A DNA stretch of 64,000 bases from Bacteroidota bacterium. GTDB lineage: Bacteria; Bacteroidota; Bacteroidia; JACPRZ01. Location: positions 288,788-352,787 of the forward strand of contig JACPRZ010000063.1 of the NCBI GenBank assembly GCA_016193485.1, read 5' to 3'. The notes under the pieces were generated by a model. It was not told the origin of the DNA and searched no databases. It saw only the letters and a program-made list of their open reading frames with translations. This document shows, one piece after another, positions 44,049 through 53,390 of this stretch. The position numbers and the translations under genes were made by a program. The stretch's first letter is position 1. Each line of letters starts with the position of its first letter.

Positions 44049-46310
44049 ATGTTGCGGACGATAGAACCCGTTAAGATATTCTATACCGTAAATACAAGAA
44101 ATTACTACCCTGTAATTAGCCTTTATTCCTTTTTATTGGTAATGGCTTTATACTGTTCTTCTAATTGGGTAATGGCACAAAATACCCGGATAATTGATAG
44201 TTTGACAAAAGCATTGGAACGTTTGGAAAGCGACACAGAAAAAATAAACACCTGGAACAAACTGGCATGGGAGTATCAGCGGCACGATGTTGCCAAAGCA
44301 AATGAATATGCGGAACAGGCGCTTCAACTGGCAAGGACTTCAGAATACGCAACAGGAATTGGCGAAGCATTGAACAACCTCGGAATGATGAATTTTTACA
44401 GGGGAAATTATCCCGGAGCGATGAATTATTTTAAGGAGGAACTGGAACACTATAAAAAACATGGAACCAAAAGCCGGGTTGCCGCTGCCCATAATAATAT
44501 CGGGATATTATTCTCCAGCCAGGGTAATCTTCCGGAGGCATTGAATTATTTCACTATGGCGATGAAAGCAAGGGAAGAATCAGGTGAAGAAAAAAACCTT
44601 GCTTCCACATACAACAATATCGGGCTGGTGTATATGAATCAGAATAATTTTCCGGGGGCATTGGAATATTTCCTGAAATCGCTGAACATAAAAAAGAAAT
44701 TAGGAGAAAAAACAGCGCTGGTTTCCACATACAATAATATTGGGAACATCCATATCCGTCAGGGATATCATGCTCATGCGCTTGAAAATTACCTCATCTC
44801 GTTAAAACTTTCGGAAGAAACTGGAGACAAAAGCGGAATGGCGATGGCATATACCAATATCGGCTCGGTACATTTATATCAAAAAAATTCCGGCCTGGCG
44901 CTGGACTATTTTCAAAAGGCAATGATGTTATATGAAGGACTGCAGGATAATGCAAGGTTGGCGGCAGTCCTTAATAATATTGCCGGCATTTATGATGACA
45001 AAGGCGATCATAGCGAGGCATTGGTCTATCTTTTGCGGTCGCTGGAATTAAGAGAAAAATCCGGAGACCGGCAGGGAATCGCCCTGTCCAGCATGAATAT
45101 CGGGGAAGCATATTTCAAATTAAATGAGATGGAAAAAGGGCTGAACTATTTGCAGCGCGCTATTTCCATACAGAGGGAAATTGACGACCAATGGGGTTTG
45201 AGCCATTCCCTCTCCTTTTTCGGGGATATGCATCTAAGGAAAGGGTATTATAAGGAAGCAATAAACTATTTTTTACAGAGTATTGCCATCGCTGAAAAAA
45301 TCAGGAACCACTCTGAACTGAAAGGCAGTTACCTGGGTATTTCATCCTGTTTTGCCCGGCTTGGCGACTATAAAAACGCTCATCAATACATGCAATTATA
45401 CGCCCAGATAAAGGATTCTCTTTTTAATGATGAAACCATCAGAAAAATATCCGAACTGGAGATGCAGCACGAAGTCGATAAAAAAGAACAGCAGAATCAA
45501 CTGCTTGCCAAAGAAAACCAGTTGCAGGCATTAACCATTCAGCGCGAAAAGGAAAAGCGGAGAAACCAGTTAATCATTCTCACCGGTGCCCTTGTGTTTA
45601 TCATTTTCGTGAGTTTGTTTTTTTACACGCGCTACCGCTACCATCATCTTGCGCAGATTGAAGAAGAAAAAAGAAGGCAGGAACAACTTCGTTTCAGGAT
45701 GGTGATTGATGCCGAAGAAAAAGAACGCGCGAGGATCGCTGCAGAACTGCATGACGGGCTGGGACAATTGCTCTCATCCGCAAAACTTAATGTCTCGGGA
45801 CTGGAGGATATTACGAAAGGAGAGGAACGGAAATTATTTGACAATTCAATGAATCTGATTGATGAAGCGTGCAGCGAGGTACGCACCATTTCCCACAATT
45901 TAATGCCGGCTGCTTTGATGAGGCAGGGTTTAATTCCGGCAATAAGGAATCTTGTAAAAAAAATAAACGACACTGCGCAAATCAGAGTGGAATTTATTGA
46001 AAACATGAGCGATCTCCGGCTAAACGAATCGCTGGAAATAGCCCTGTACCGGATCATCCAGGAAATTCTCAACAATATGCTGAAACATTCAAAAGCAGAT
46101 AACCTGCAAATTCAAATAACAAAAGAAAATAAAAAACTGTTCCTGTCCGTAAACGATAACGGTATCGGTTTTGATATTTCCGCAATACATGAAAGCAGCG
46201 GCATCGGTTGGAAATCAATTATTTCAAGGGTGGAAATGATGAATGGGAAATTTTTTGTTGATTCGCAGAAGGAAAAAGGTACAAAAATTCAAATGGAACT
46301 CCCGGTATGA
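44049..46310 (+). CDS. TPR-containing sensor histidine kinase (HisKA_3 / NarX-LiaS type)
   Basis: A 753-residue kinase. After a signal-anchor or signal peptide come about nine TPRs (residues 40-420; for example YNNIGLVYMNQNNFPGALEYF), which would lie in the periplasm. A coiled coil, one membrane helix (LIILTGALVFIIFVSLFFY) and a cytoplasmic HisKA_3 domain follow, with the phosphoacceptor His568 in RIAAELHDGLGQLLS, and an HATPase_c domain (ALYRIIQEILNNMLKHSKA, VNDNGIGFDI, GIGWKSIISRVEMMNG). The cognate NarL-type regulator follows 101 bp downstream. The ligand sensed by the TPRs is unknown. A similar TPR-kinase arrangement is widespread in Bacteroidota. Confidence 0.92.
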   Translation: MLRTIEPVKIFYTVNTRNYYPVISLYSFLLVMALYCSSNWVMAQNTRIIDSLTKALERLESDTEKINTWNKLAWEYQRHDVAKANEYAEQALQLARTSEYATGIGEALNNLGMMNFYRGNYPGAMNYFKEELEHYKKHGTKSRVAAAHNNIGILFSSQGNLPEALNYFTMAMKAREESGEEKNLASTYNNIGLVYMNQNNFPGALEYFLKSLNIKKKLGEKTALVSTYNNIGNIHIRQGYHAHALENYLISLKLSEETGDKSGMAMAYTNIGSVHLYQKNSGLALDYFQKAMMLYEGLQDNARLAAVLNNIAGIYDDKGDHSEALVYLLRSLELREKSGDRQGIALSSMNIGEAYFKLNEMEKGLNYLQRAISIQREIDDQWGLSHSLSFFGDMHLRKGYYKEAINYFLQSIAIAEKIRNHSELKGSYLGISSCFARLGDYKNAHQYMQLYAQIKDSLFNDETIRKISELEMQHEVDKKEQQNQLLAKENQLQALTIQREKEKRRNQLIILTGALVFIIFVSLFFYTRYRYHHLAQIEEEKRRQEQLRFRMVIDAEEKERARIAAELHDGLGQLLSSAKLNVSGLEDITKGEERKLFDNSMNLIDEACSEVRTISHNLMPAALMRQGLIPAIRNLVKKINDTAQIRVEFIENMSDLRLNESLEIALYRIIQEILNNMLKHSKADNLQIQITKENKKLFLSVNDNGIGFDISAIHESSGIGWKSIISRVEMMNGKFFVDSQKEKGTKIQMELPV

Positions 46311-46326
46311 AATATGCTCATTGAAC

Positions 46327-46402
46327 ATTCTTCCGCAGATTTCGCTGATTGACGCAGAATTTTTATTTTTATCCGCGAAAATCTGCGTTATCTGCGGGAT
46401 AC
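46327..46402. repeat. CCGCAGA inverted repeat between kinase and regulator genes
   Basis: CCGCAGATTTCGCTGATTG and CGCAGA on the left pair with CGCGAAAATCTGCG and TCTGCGGG on the right. The element separates the two genes of the pair and is another palindromic repeat family. Confidence 0.55.
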
Positions 46403-46411
46403 AAAAACACG

Positions 46412-47056
46412 ATGTCCGACACTATCAATATTCTCATCGCAGACGATCACCAGGTTTTTATTGACGGACTGAAAATTCATATTCAGAAAGACAAACGATT
46501 CAACGTTGTTGCCGAAGCATTGAACGGAGATGATGCTTTGAAAAAAATAAAGACACAGAAGATTGACCTGCTCATGACCGACATCAACATGCCCGGGATG
46601 GACGGGGTGGAACTCACCAAAAACGTAAAGAAAGAATTTCCTCACATCAAAGTATTCGTCCTCACAATGCACAACGACCGTGAAATCGTCAGTGAAATTC
46701 TCATGGCGGAAGCGGAGGGTTATGTTTTAAAGAACACCGGTAAAAACCAACTGCTTGAAGCCCTTAACGCCATTGCAGACGGCAGCACCTATTACAGCAA
46801 CGAAATCCTCTCAATAATGATGGAGAAAGTACGCAAAGAAAAAAAACAGGAAGAGGAAACCCGCGAACTTTCTGAAAGAGAAATTGAGGTATTAAAATTA
46901 ATCGCACAGGAATATTCCAGCGGACAGATTGCAGAAAAACTTTTCATCAGCCGCAGAACGGTGGATACCCACCGCATTCATATCTTCGAAAAAACCAAAA
47001 CAAAGACCATTGTCGGGCTCATCAAATTCGCGATCCGGAACGGGTTGGTAGAATAA
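46412..47056 (+). CDS. NarL/FixJ-family response regulator
   Basis: The ATG at 46412 gives MSDTINILIADDHQVFIDGL, the start of the receiver domain; a longer frame crosses the repeat. The 214-residue protein has the acidic pair DD, the phosphoacceptor Asp57 (LLMTDINMPGMDG) and the conserved Lys in VLKNTGKNQ. The C-terminal LuxR helix-turn-helix is LSEREIEVLKLIAQEYSSGQ to IAEKLFISRRTVDTHRIHIF. It is the likely target of the upstream kinase. Its regulon cannot be read here; the adjacent 2TM and T9SS cargo genes are candidates. Confidence 0.94.
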   Translation: MSDTINILIADDHQVFIDGLKIHIQKDKRFNVVAEALNGDDALKKIKTQKIDLLMTDINMPGMDGVELTKNVKKEFPHIKVFVLTMHNDREIVSEILMAEAEGYVLKNTGKNQLLEALNAIADGSTYYSNEILSIMMEKVRKEKKQEEETRELSEREIEVLKLIAQEYSSGQIAEKLFISRRTVDTHRIHIFEKTKTKTIVGLIKFAIRNGLVE

Positions 47057-47150
47057 CTTTTCCCGCTGATTACGCACCTGCCTGCCGGTAGGCAGGGATT
47101 CACGCAGAAAGTACATCCGAAAAATCCCTGTCTGCCGGCATGCAGGTGCG
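47057..47150. repeat. Two CCTGCCTGCCGG-type palindromes downstream of the regulator
   Basis: CCTGCCTGCCGGTAGGCAGG and a second, imperfect copy (CTGTCTGCCGGCATGCAGG) lie 40 bp apart, with outer ACGCACCTG / CAGGTGCG arms. It is the same family as 28078, 48518 and 49164. Confidence 0.65.
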
Positions 47151-47286
47151 CAATCTGTTGGATACTGTTATCCGTAATCCTACCTATTAAAAATCCGTAA
47201 CGCACTCTATTTTCCGGCTCACTTCCCGTACCGACCTTTGTCCTGTCAAATATTTTAATTCAATATCTCCGCATCAGAAAACAAAA

Positions 47287-47544
47287 ATGAATAAAGAACA
47301 ACAAAAAAGGCACGAAAATTTTACATCGTTATTCTGGCATTTCTTTATGTACATAATCTCAAACACAATACTATTCCTCATCAACTATTTTTTCACACCC
47401 GAAAACTGGTGGTTTCCGCTGATACTGTCCGGCTGGGGCATAGGATTGCTCTGGCACCTGTTCAGCATTACACCGGTCAATAAAATGTTTAAAACGCTTT
47501 TTCAACCCGAAAACCCGGACGATTTCCGGGAAGTTAATCATTAA
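47287..47544 (+). CDS. 2TM domain protein
   Basis: An 85-residue protein with two membrane helices, FFMYIISNTILFLINYFF and WWFPLILSGWGIGLLWHLF, and conserved charged flanks (RHENFTSLFWHF). It fits the 2TM domain that in Bacteroidota occurs alone or at the N-terminus of LytS-type kinases. Role unknown; it may assist the neighbouring two-component system. It lies 25 bp before the T9SS cargo gene. Confidence 0.8.
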   Translation: MNKEQQKRHENFTSLFWHFFMYIISNTILFLINYFFTPENWWFPLILSGWGIGLLWHLFSITPVNKMFKTLFQPENPDDFREVNH

Positions 47545-47569
47545 TTATTCACCTCAAACCAACAAAACC

Positions 47570-48469
47570 ATGAAAACAAAAACTCTCATGACGGTAGTTA
47601 TCGCAGGGATGTTCACAGTATCATCTCTGGCACAAAATCAGCAAATCCCCAACGGGGGGTTTGAAAACTGGCATATCCAGGGGCAGGGCGAAGACCCCGA
47701 TGACTGGGGTTCCCTTTTTAACCAGTTCAACTCAAATCCTTCCCTGGTGGTAAAAACAAATGATGCCCATACGGGAACAAATGCCCTGAAACTTGTTTGC
47801 GATACAGGCACCGTTCCTCCGCCTCTTGGAACAGGTATTCCGGGTGATACCATTTATGGAAGCGCCATGCTGGGGTTGGTGAATGGTCAGGTGGGCAACG
47901 CCAAATGGCCCTTTGCATCCAAACCCGATTCGCTTACCGGATACATCAAAGGAACAGTGATTAACGGAGGTCTTTATATGAATATGGCGCTGTACAAAGC
48001 CGGTCAGAACATCGGAAATGCAACTTATTTCTTTGTTGCAAGCGCTGCCGGGTACACCCGTTTTTCAGTGTCCGTAAATTATTCGCAGAGCGTTACGCCC
48101 GATACAATGACTTTTATGATTATTGCCGCTCATCCCGGATTAAGTCCCAAGGCACACCCCGATAATGAATTTTATATTGATGACCTGGCGCTTATTTACA
48201 ATACGTCAGGAATTAATGATGCGGGTAATAATTCCGGCTTTGCCGTTTTCCCCAATCCTGCAAAAGATCACCTGGTTTTTGTTCATCCCGAAGGGGAAAA
48301 AGCAATAGTGAAAATTATTGATGCAACCGGAAAAAGGGGTCAACAAAATACCATGAACGGCAAAACTACGGTTGTAAACATCAGGGATTTGGCTACGGGT
48401 CTCTACTTTTACCAGGTATCAACCGCTGAAGGGAATCTGCTTGCTACCGGAAAATTTTTAAAACAGTAA
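47570..48469 (+). CDS. Secreted protein with T9SS type A sorting domain
   Basis: A 299-residue exported protein: signal MKTKTLMTVVIAGMFTVSSLA, a carbohydrate-binding-like beta-sandwich (IPNGGFENWHIQG, WGSLFNQFNSNPSLVV, EFYIDDLALIY) and a C-terminal sorting signal (FAVFPNPAKDHLVFV ... ATGLYFYQVSTAEG ... ATGKFLKQ). The N-terminal part resembles PCMD/DUF4465-like glycan-binding modules, a weak call. It would be exported by type IX secretion and attached to the cell surface, possibly through the PorV/PorU2 machinery encoded at 7423-13535. An inverted repeat and a C-rich hairpin follow. Confidence 0.85.
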   Translation: MKTKTLMTVVIAGMFTVSSLAQNQQIPNGGFENWHIQGQGEDPDDWGSLFNQFNSNPSLVVKTNDAHTGTNALKLVCDTGTVPPPLGTGIPGDTIYGSAMLGLVNGQVGNAKWPFASKPDSLTGYIKGTVINGGLYMNMALYKAGQNIGNATYFFVASAAGYTRFSVSVNYSQSVTPDTMTFMIIAAHPGLSPKAHPDNEFYIDDLALIYNTSGINDAGNNSGFAVFPNPAKDHLVFVHPEGEKAIVKIIDATGKRGQQNTMNGKTTVVNIRDLATGLYFYQVSTAEGNLLATGKFLKQ

Positions 48470-48485
48470 TCGTAATCGCTTAGCG

Positions 48486-48546
48486 CCCCTCTCCTTTTTC
48501 AGGAGAGGGGTTTGGCTTGCCTGCCCTGCCTACCGGCAGGCAGGGG
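48486..48546 (+). terminator. C-rich hairpin and CCTGCC palindrome after the T9SS cargo gene
   Basis: CCCCTCTCCTTTTTCAGGAG followed by AGGGG forms a stable stem, and CCTGCCTACCGGCAGGCAGG follows it. The first stem could end transcription, though no T run follows; both are members of dispersed families. Confidence 0.5.
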
Positions 48547-48595
48547 TGAGGTAACCCTTGTAAACCTCAAATATTGCCATCTCAACTATTATTCT

Positions 48596-48603
48596 TACCT
48601 TTG
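48596..48603 (+). promoter_or_regulatory. Bacteroidota -7 element of the rimP-nusA-infB operon
   Basis: TACCTTTG matches the consensus exactly. A start near 48610 gives a leader of about 50 nt that contains the hairpin described next. Confidence 0.6.
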
Positions 48604-48627
48604 CTGTTCATTTATGAATAAGTATGA

Positions 48628-48657
48628 AAAGGGGACTGAGTCCCCTTTCGTGTTTTT
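48628..48657 (+). terminator. Terminator-like hairpin in the rimP-nusA-infB leader
   Basis: AAAGGGGAC (48628-48636) pairs perfectly with GTCCCCTTT (48640-48648) around a three-base loop, then CGTGTTTTTG leads to the rimP ATG at 48661. Lying between promoter and start, it may act as an attenuator. NusA feedback on this operon is known in Escherichia coli; here it is inference. Confidence 0.6.
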
Positions 48658-48660
48658 GTC

Positions 48661-49086
48661 ATGATTTCAAAAGATCACATAGAAACCCTCTTATTTCAGA
48701 AACTGGGAGGTACCGAATGTTTCACGGTTGATGTGTCTGTCGGTAATAATAACCGGATTACCGTGATTGTTGATTCCGATAAGGGTATTACGGTAGAACA
48801 GTGCGCTGAAATAAACCGTTATCTTGAGCAGAACCTTGACCGGAATATTGAAGATTTTTCAATTGAGGTTTCATCGCCTGGCATAGGTAACCCGTTCAAG
48901 GTATTCCGGCAGCAGCAAAAAAGCATCGGCAGGGACGTATCTGTACTCCTTGCTGACGGCAGACGGATAATGGGGCGTATGCTGGCAGCATCGCCTGCTC
49001 TCATTGAAATTGAAACCGGTAACGGTAAAATCGAATTTATCGGTGGACCGGATATTAAGGAAATAAAGGAAGTATTACCGTTTTAA
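48661..49086 (+). CDS. rimP: Ribosome maturation factor RimP
   Basis: A 141-residue factor for 30S maturation. The N-terminal domain has FTVDVSVGNNNRITVIVDSD and GITVEQCAEINRYLEQNL; FSIEVSSPGIGNPFKVFRQ is the conserved RimP signature, and the C-terminal SH3-like domain has GRRIMGRMLAAS. It is the first gene of rimP-nusA-infB, the order conserved in most bacteria. A 325-bp repeat-filled gap separates it from nusA, which is unusual for this operon. Confidence 0.95.
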   Translation: MISKDHIETLLFQKLGGTECFTVDVSVGNNNRITVIVDSDKGITVEQCAEINRYLEQNLDRNIEDFSIEVSSPGIGNPFKVFRQQQKSIGRDVSVLLADGRRIMGRMLAASPALIEIETGNGKIEFIGGPDIKEIKEVLPF

Positions 49087-49105
49087 CAGATACAAAACAA
49101 AATAT

Positions 49106-49411
49106 GAGTCCTCTCTAAAAAGTATAAAAAACAAAAATGCCACTAAAACTCAAAAACACAAAACCTGCCTGCCGGCAGGCAGGTCCCACAAAAGTTAGAA
49201 AATCAATCATTTGATTTTTGGTGAAATTTTGTGTTTTAGTGATTTTGTGGCAAAAATGACTTATTAGAGTGGGCTCAAATATAAGAATATAAGATGTAAA
49301 GAGCAAAAAAATTTATGAAGTAAAGAATGGAAGAATAAGGTCACAATCTTTCAACATTTCTTCTTTACATCTTTACATCTTGTCATCTTTAAATCTTTTA
49401 ATTTTATTACT
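49106..49411. repeat. Nested palindromes between rimP and nusA
   Basis: Outer arms GAGTCCTCTCTAAAAAGT (49106-49123) and ACTTATTAGAGTGGGCTC (49259-49276) pair at 15 of 18 positions and match the pair in front of greA. Inside sits a GCCACTAAAACTCAAAAACA / GTGTTTTAGTGATTTTGTGG hairpin (49139-49251), whose centre is the perfect palindrome CCTGCCTGCCGGCAGGCAGG (49164-49183). Beyond it, AGATGTAAAGA (49292-49302) and TCTTTACATCT (49370-49380) form a third pair. No gene or promoter is seen. Confidence 0.8.
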
Positions 49412-50653
49412 ATGGGAAACTTGACTGAGATTTTTTCGGAATTCAAGGAATCGAAAAATATTGACCGCGAAACGCTCAGCCAGATACTGGAAGAAGTTTG
49501 GCAGGGCATCATCCTTAAAAAATACGGCACAACCGACAACTTCGACATTATCATAAACGTAGATAAAGGAGAGGTTGAAATATGGCGCAACCGGAAGATC
49601 GTTGAAGATGACAAACTGGTTGATTCAAACCTTGAAATCGCCTATTCCGAAGCCATAAAGCACGAACCCGATTTTGAGGTCGGAGAGGATTTCAGCGAGG
49701 AGTTGAGCAGGCAGGAATTTACACGCAGGAATATTCTTTCGCTGCGCCAGAGTTTAAACAGCCGCATAAATGATTTCAAGAAGGGTAATATCTACAATAA
49801 ATACAAAGACCGCATCGGGGAGATCATCACAGCCGAAGTTTACCAGACCTTCAAAAAAGAGGCATTGCTCATTGATGATGAGGGCGTGGAACTGGTCCTT
49901 CCCAAATCGGAACAGATACCCTCCGATTACCTTCGTAAAGGTGATACGGTGCGTGCCATTGTGCTCAGAGTGGAGATGAGGAATAATAATCCTGCCATCA
50001 TTCTCTCGCGCACTTCCCCGGTATTCCTTGAGCGCCTTTTCGAACTTGAAGTTCCCGAAATTTATGACGGACTGATTACCATCAAAAAAATTGTCCGTGA
50101 ACCCGGTGACAGAGCCAAGGTTGCCGTTGAATCGTACGATGACCGTATCGATCCTGTAGGCGCATGCGTAGGCATGAAGGGATCGCGCATTCACGGTATC
50201 GTGCGTGAACTGGGCAATGAAAATATAGATGTCATAAACTTCACTAATAATTTACAACTCCTTATCCAGCGATCTTTAAGCCCTGCCAAGATCACCTCCA
50301 TCCGCATTGATGATGAAAAGAAGCGGGCGGAAGTATTTCTGAAACCCGACCAGGTTCCCCTCGCCATCGGCAAAGGGGGATTTAATATTAAACTTGCGGG
50401 GAAACTTACCGGCTATGATATTGATGTTTACAGGGAACTGGAAGCGGAAGATACTGAAGATGTGGACCTTGACGAATTTGCCGATGAAATTGCCGGCTGG
50501 ATCATTGATGAACTGAAAAAGATCGGCTGCGATACGGCTAAGTCAGTGCTAGATATCAGTGTTGAAGACCTTGTGAAAAGAACCGATCTTGAAGAGGAAA
50601 CAATAAAGGAAGTAAGGAAAGTATTACAGGCGGAATTTGAAGAAAATGAGTAA
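49412..50653 (+). CDS. nusA: Transcription termination/antitermination factor NusA
   Basis: A 413-residue RNA-polymerase-associated factor controlling pausing and termination. The N-terminal polymerase-binding domain (LTEIFSEFKESKNIDRETLS) is followed by an S1 domain (GEIITAEVYQTFKKEALLI), KH1 (ILSRTSPVFLERLFELEVPE, VGACVGMKGSRIHGIVRELG) and KH2 (KPDQVPLAIGKGGFNIKLAG). A short acidic C-terminus carries one helix-hairpin-helix-like segment (VLDISVEDLVKRTDLEEETI). It is shorter than enterobacterial NusA, as usual in this phylum. 46 bp separate it from infB. Confidence 0.96.
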   Translation: MGNLTEIFSEFKESKNIDRETLSQILEEVWQGIILKKYGTTDNFDIIINVDKGEVEIWRNRKIVEDDKLVDSNLEIAYSEAIKHEPDFEVGEDFSEELSRQEFTRRNILSLRQSLNSRINDFKKGNIYNKYKDRIGEIITAEVYQTFKKEALLIDDEGVELVLPKSEQIPSDYLRKGDTVRAIVLRVEMRNNNPAIILSRTSPVFLERLFELEVPEIYDGLITIKKIVREPGDRAKVAVESYDDRIDPVGACVGMKGSRIHGIVRELGNENIDVINFTNNLQLLIQRSLSPAKITSIRIDDEKKRAEVFLKPDQVPLAIGKGGFNIKLAGKLTGYDIDVYRELEAEDTEDVDLDEFADEIAGWIIDELKKIGCDTAKSVLDISVEDLVKRTDLEEETIKEVRKVLQAEFEENE

Positions 50654-50699
50654 ATCAATAGTCCCGGGAATTAACCAAAGGCAGTTGAAAATCTGAACA

Positions 50700-53381
50700 A
50701 TGTCTGAAATAGTATCCATACGGTTATCAAAGGCGGCAAAGGAATTCAACTTGAGCATCCATACGCTTACCGACTTCCTTAATGAAAAAGGATTTAAAAT
50801 CGGCAAAGCGGATCCCAATTTCAAATTAACGCCCGAAATGCACCGCTCCCTGATGGAAAAATTCAGAGCCGACAAAGAACTGAAGGCGGACAGCGGAATA
50901 AAAATTCCCCCGAAAAAAGAACAATTGAAACCTATTTCCATTGATGATCTGCCTGTAAGCGAAAAACGACACCGGAGAAATGAAGAAGAACTGATTATCA
51001 AGGATCAAAGCCGTCTGGATGAAGAAACCGAGGCGCGTGAAGTGAAAAAGGAAAGTGAACTAAAAGTACTCGGTAAGATTGACCTGGATAAATTCAAGCC
51101 GCCTGCCAGGGCAGGAAAAACCGTTCCGGAACAGAAATTACCAGAACAGCCGGTAAAGGAAGAACCGGCAAAAGAAAAAAAGGAAGTATTACCGGGTAAC
51201 GGGAAGGAAGCGGCTACAGGTCAGGAGATTATCCGTCCCAGAATCGAAAAAATTGAAGGACCTAAAATACTCGGGCAGATTGAAATTCGCAAGGAAACCG
51301 ATCAGAAAAAATGGATTAAAGAAATATCGGCACAGGTTGCCAAAGATAAAAAGAAACGGAAGCGGATTAAAAAGAAAAAAATAGAAAAGATACAGGGTAA
51401 CATCGTTCCCTATATTGAAGAAAAAAAGAAGGAAAGGTTCCGGAAATCAAGGAGAAGAAAAAGCCGGAATGAGGTCTCGCAGGTGGATGTTCAGAAGCAG
51501 GTCAAAGAAACGCTTGCACGGCTGAGCGACAGTTCCAAATCAAAATCGGTCAAATATCGCAAGGAAAAACGCGAAGCCATCCGCGAGGCGCTTCAACAGC
51601 GCCTCAAACAGCAGGAAGAAGAAAAAAAGATCATTCCGGTTACCGAATTTGTGACCGCAAGCCAACTGGCTTCAATGATGGATGTATCGGTGAACGATGT
51701 GATACAGGCGTGTCTGTCTATTGGACTCATGGTATCCATAAACCAGCGGCTTGATGCCGAGACCATCGTCATCATTGCCGAAGAGTTCGGCTACGGTATT
51801 AAATTCGTAACTGCTGAAGATCAACTCGCCATTGAAGAAGCGGAAGATAAAAAAGAAGATATGAAACCGAGGGCGCCCATCATTACCGTGATGGGACATG
51901 TGGACCACGGTAAAACAAAATTGCTGGATCACGTTCGCAACACAAATGTTATTGCCGGTGAGGCGGGGGGTATCACTCAGCATATTGGGGCATATGAAGT
52001 AAAACTTGCGAATGGTAAAAGAATAACCTTTATAGACACTCCCGGCCATGAGGCATTTACCGCCATGCGCGCGCGCGGAACAAAGGTTACCGATATTGCC
52101 ATCATTGTTGTTGCTGCTGATGACGGGGTCATGCCCCAGACCGTTGAAGCGATCAATCATGCGCAGGCGGCCGGGGTTCCAATGGTTTTTGCCATTAATA
52201 AAATGGATAAGCCGCAGGCAAATCCGAACCGTGTGAAAGAACAACTCGCCAAATTAAATCTCCTTGTTGAAGAATGGGGGGGGCGGTATCAGTGCCAGGA
52301 GATTTCGGCAAAAGCCGGTTTGAATGTTGATTTACTGCTTGAAAAAGTGATTATTGAAGCCGACATGCTTGATGTAAAATCCAACCCGGTAAAAAAAGCC
52401 AGTGGCAGCGTTATTGAATCAACTCTTGACCGGGGCCGGGGTTATATTGCCACCGTGCTGGTTCAGAACGGTACGCTGCGGGCGGGTGATTTTATTCTTG
52501 CCGGTCCTCACTGCGGCAAAGTAAAGGCGATGTTTAATGAACGCAATCAACCGGTCATGGAAGCTGGACCATCAACCCCTGTCATTATCCTTGGGCTGGA
52601 CGGTGCTCCACAGGCCGGAGACAAATTCAATATCCTCGATGATGAACGGCAGGCGAAAGAAATCGCCATCAAGCGGCAGCAACTGATGAGGGAACAGAGT
52701 TTGCGCACGCAGAAACATATCACTCTTGATGAAATAGGCAGGAGGATCGCGATGGGCGACTTCCAGCAATTAAACGTAATAGTAAAAGGCGATGTGGACG
52801 GTTCGGTGGAAGCCCTTGCCGATTCGTTGCTGAAACTTTCAACCGAAAATATCAGGGTCAACGTGATTCATAAAGGAGTAGGCCAGATTACCGAATCGGA
52901 TGTATTGCTCGCTTCGGCAAGCGATGCCGTAATAATCGGATTCCAGGTGCGCCCTTCTGCGGATGCGCGTAAAATTGCCGCTCAGGAACAGATAGATATG
53001 CGCTTGTATTCGGTGATTTATGATGCCATCAACCACGTGAAAGATGCCATGGAAGGCATGTTATCGCCTGAAATGCACGAAAAAATTGTTGCCACTGTTG
53101 AAGTCCGTGATGTTTTCAAGATAACCAAAGTGGGAACCGTTGCCGGTAGTTTTGTGTCGGAAGGAAAGATTGCCAAGAATACAAAAGTCCGCGTCATCCG
53201 TGACGGCATTGTGATTCACAGCGGTAATCTCTCTTCGGTCAAACGGTTCAAAGAAGATGTTAAGGAAGTGGTTTCGGGCTATGAATGCGGGATCGCCATT
53301 GCAAACTACAGCGATCTCCAGAAAGGTGATATTATTGAAGGATACGAAGTGACTGAAGTCAAGAGGAAACTGCTTGTGTGA
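50700..53381 (+). CDS. infB: Translation initiation factor IF-2
   Basis: An 893-residue GTPase that brings initiator tRNA to the 30S subunit. The N-terminus has a short IF2N domain ([20 protein letters not shown]) and a long Lys/Glu-rich linker of over 250 residues; a second IF2N-like domain ([20 protein letters not shown]) precedes the G domain with P-loop [13 protein letters not shown] near residue 400, [15 protein letters not shown] and NKMDKPQAN. Domains II-IV follow. The length is normal for Bacteroidota. Its stop is nine bases from the convergent epimerase-like gene. A G8 tract is at 52276-52283. Confidence 0.97.
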   Translation: MSEIVSIRLSKAAKEFNLSIHTLTDFLNEKGFKIGKADPNFKLTPEMHRSLMEKFRADKELKADSGIKIPPKKEQLKPISIDDLPVSEKRHRRNEEELIIKDQSRLDEETEAREVKKESELKVLGKIDLDKFKPPARAGKTVPEQKLPEQPVKEEPAKEKKEVLPGNGKEAATGQEIIRPRIEKIEGPKILGQIEIRKETDQKKWIKEISAQVAKDKKKRKRIKKKKIEKIQGNIVPYIEEKKKERFRKSRRRKSRNEVSQVDVQKQVKETLARLSDSSKSKSVKYRKEKREAIREALQQRLKQQEEEKKIIPVTEFVTASQLASMMDVSVNDVIQACLSIGLMVSINQRLDAETIVIIAEEFGYGIKFVTAEDQLAIEEAEDKKEDMKPRAPIITVMGHVDHGKTKLLDHVRNTNVIAGEAGGITQHIGAYEVKLANGKRITFIDTPGHEAFTAMRARGTKVTDIAIIVVAADDGVMPQTVEAINHAQAAGVPMVFAINKMDKPQANPNRVKEQLAKLNLLVEEWGGRYQCQEISAKAGLNVDLLLEKVIIEADMLDVKSNPVKKASGSVIESTLDRGRGYIATVLVQNGTLRAGDFILAGPHCGKVKAMFNERNQPVMEAGPSTPVIILGLDGAPQAGDKFNILDDERQAKEIAIKRQQLMREQSLRTQKHITLDEIGRRIAMGDFQQLNVIVKGDVDGSVEALADSLLKLSTENIRVNVIHKGVGQITESDVLLASASDAVIIGFQVRPSADARKIAAQEQIDMRLYSVIYDAINHVKDAMEGMLSPEMHEKIVATVEVRDVFKITKVGTVAGSFVSEGKIAKNTKVRVIRDGIVIHSGNLSSVKRFKEDVKEVVSGYECGIAIANYSDLQKGDIIEGYEVTEVKRKLLV

Positions 53382-53390
53382 TTATTTTTA

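Noticed and set aside
51672..52244. Minus-strand open frame of 190 codons inside infB
   Set aside because: It is opposite the conserved GTPase domain of IF-2 and shows no protein-like motifs.
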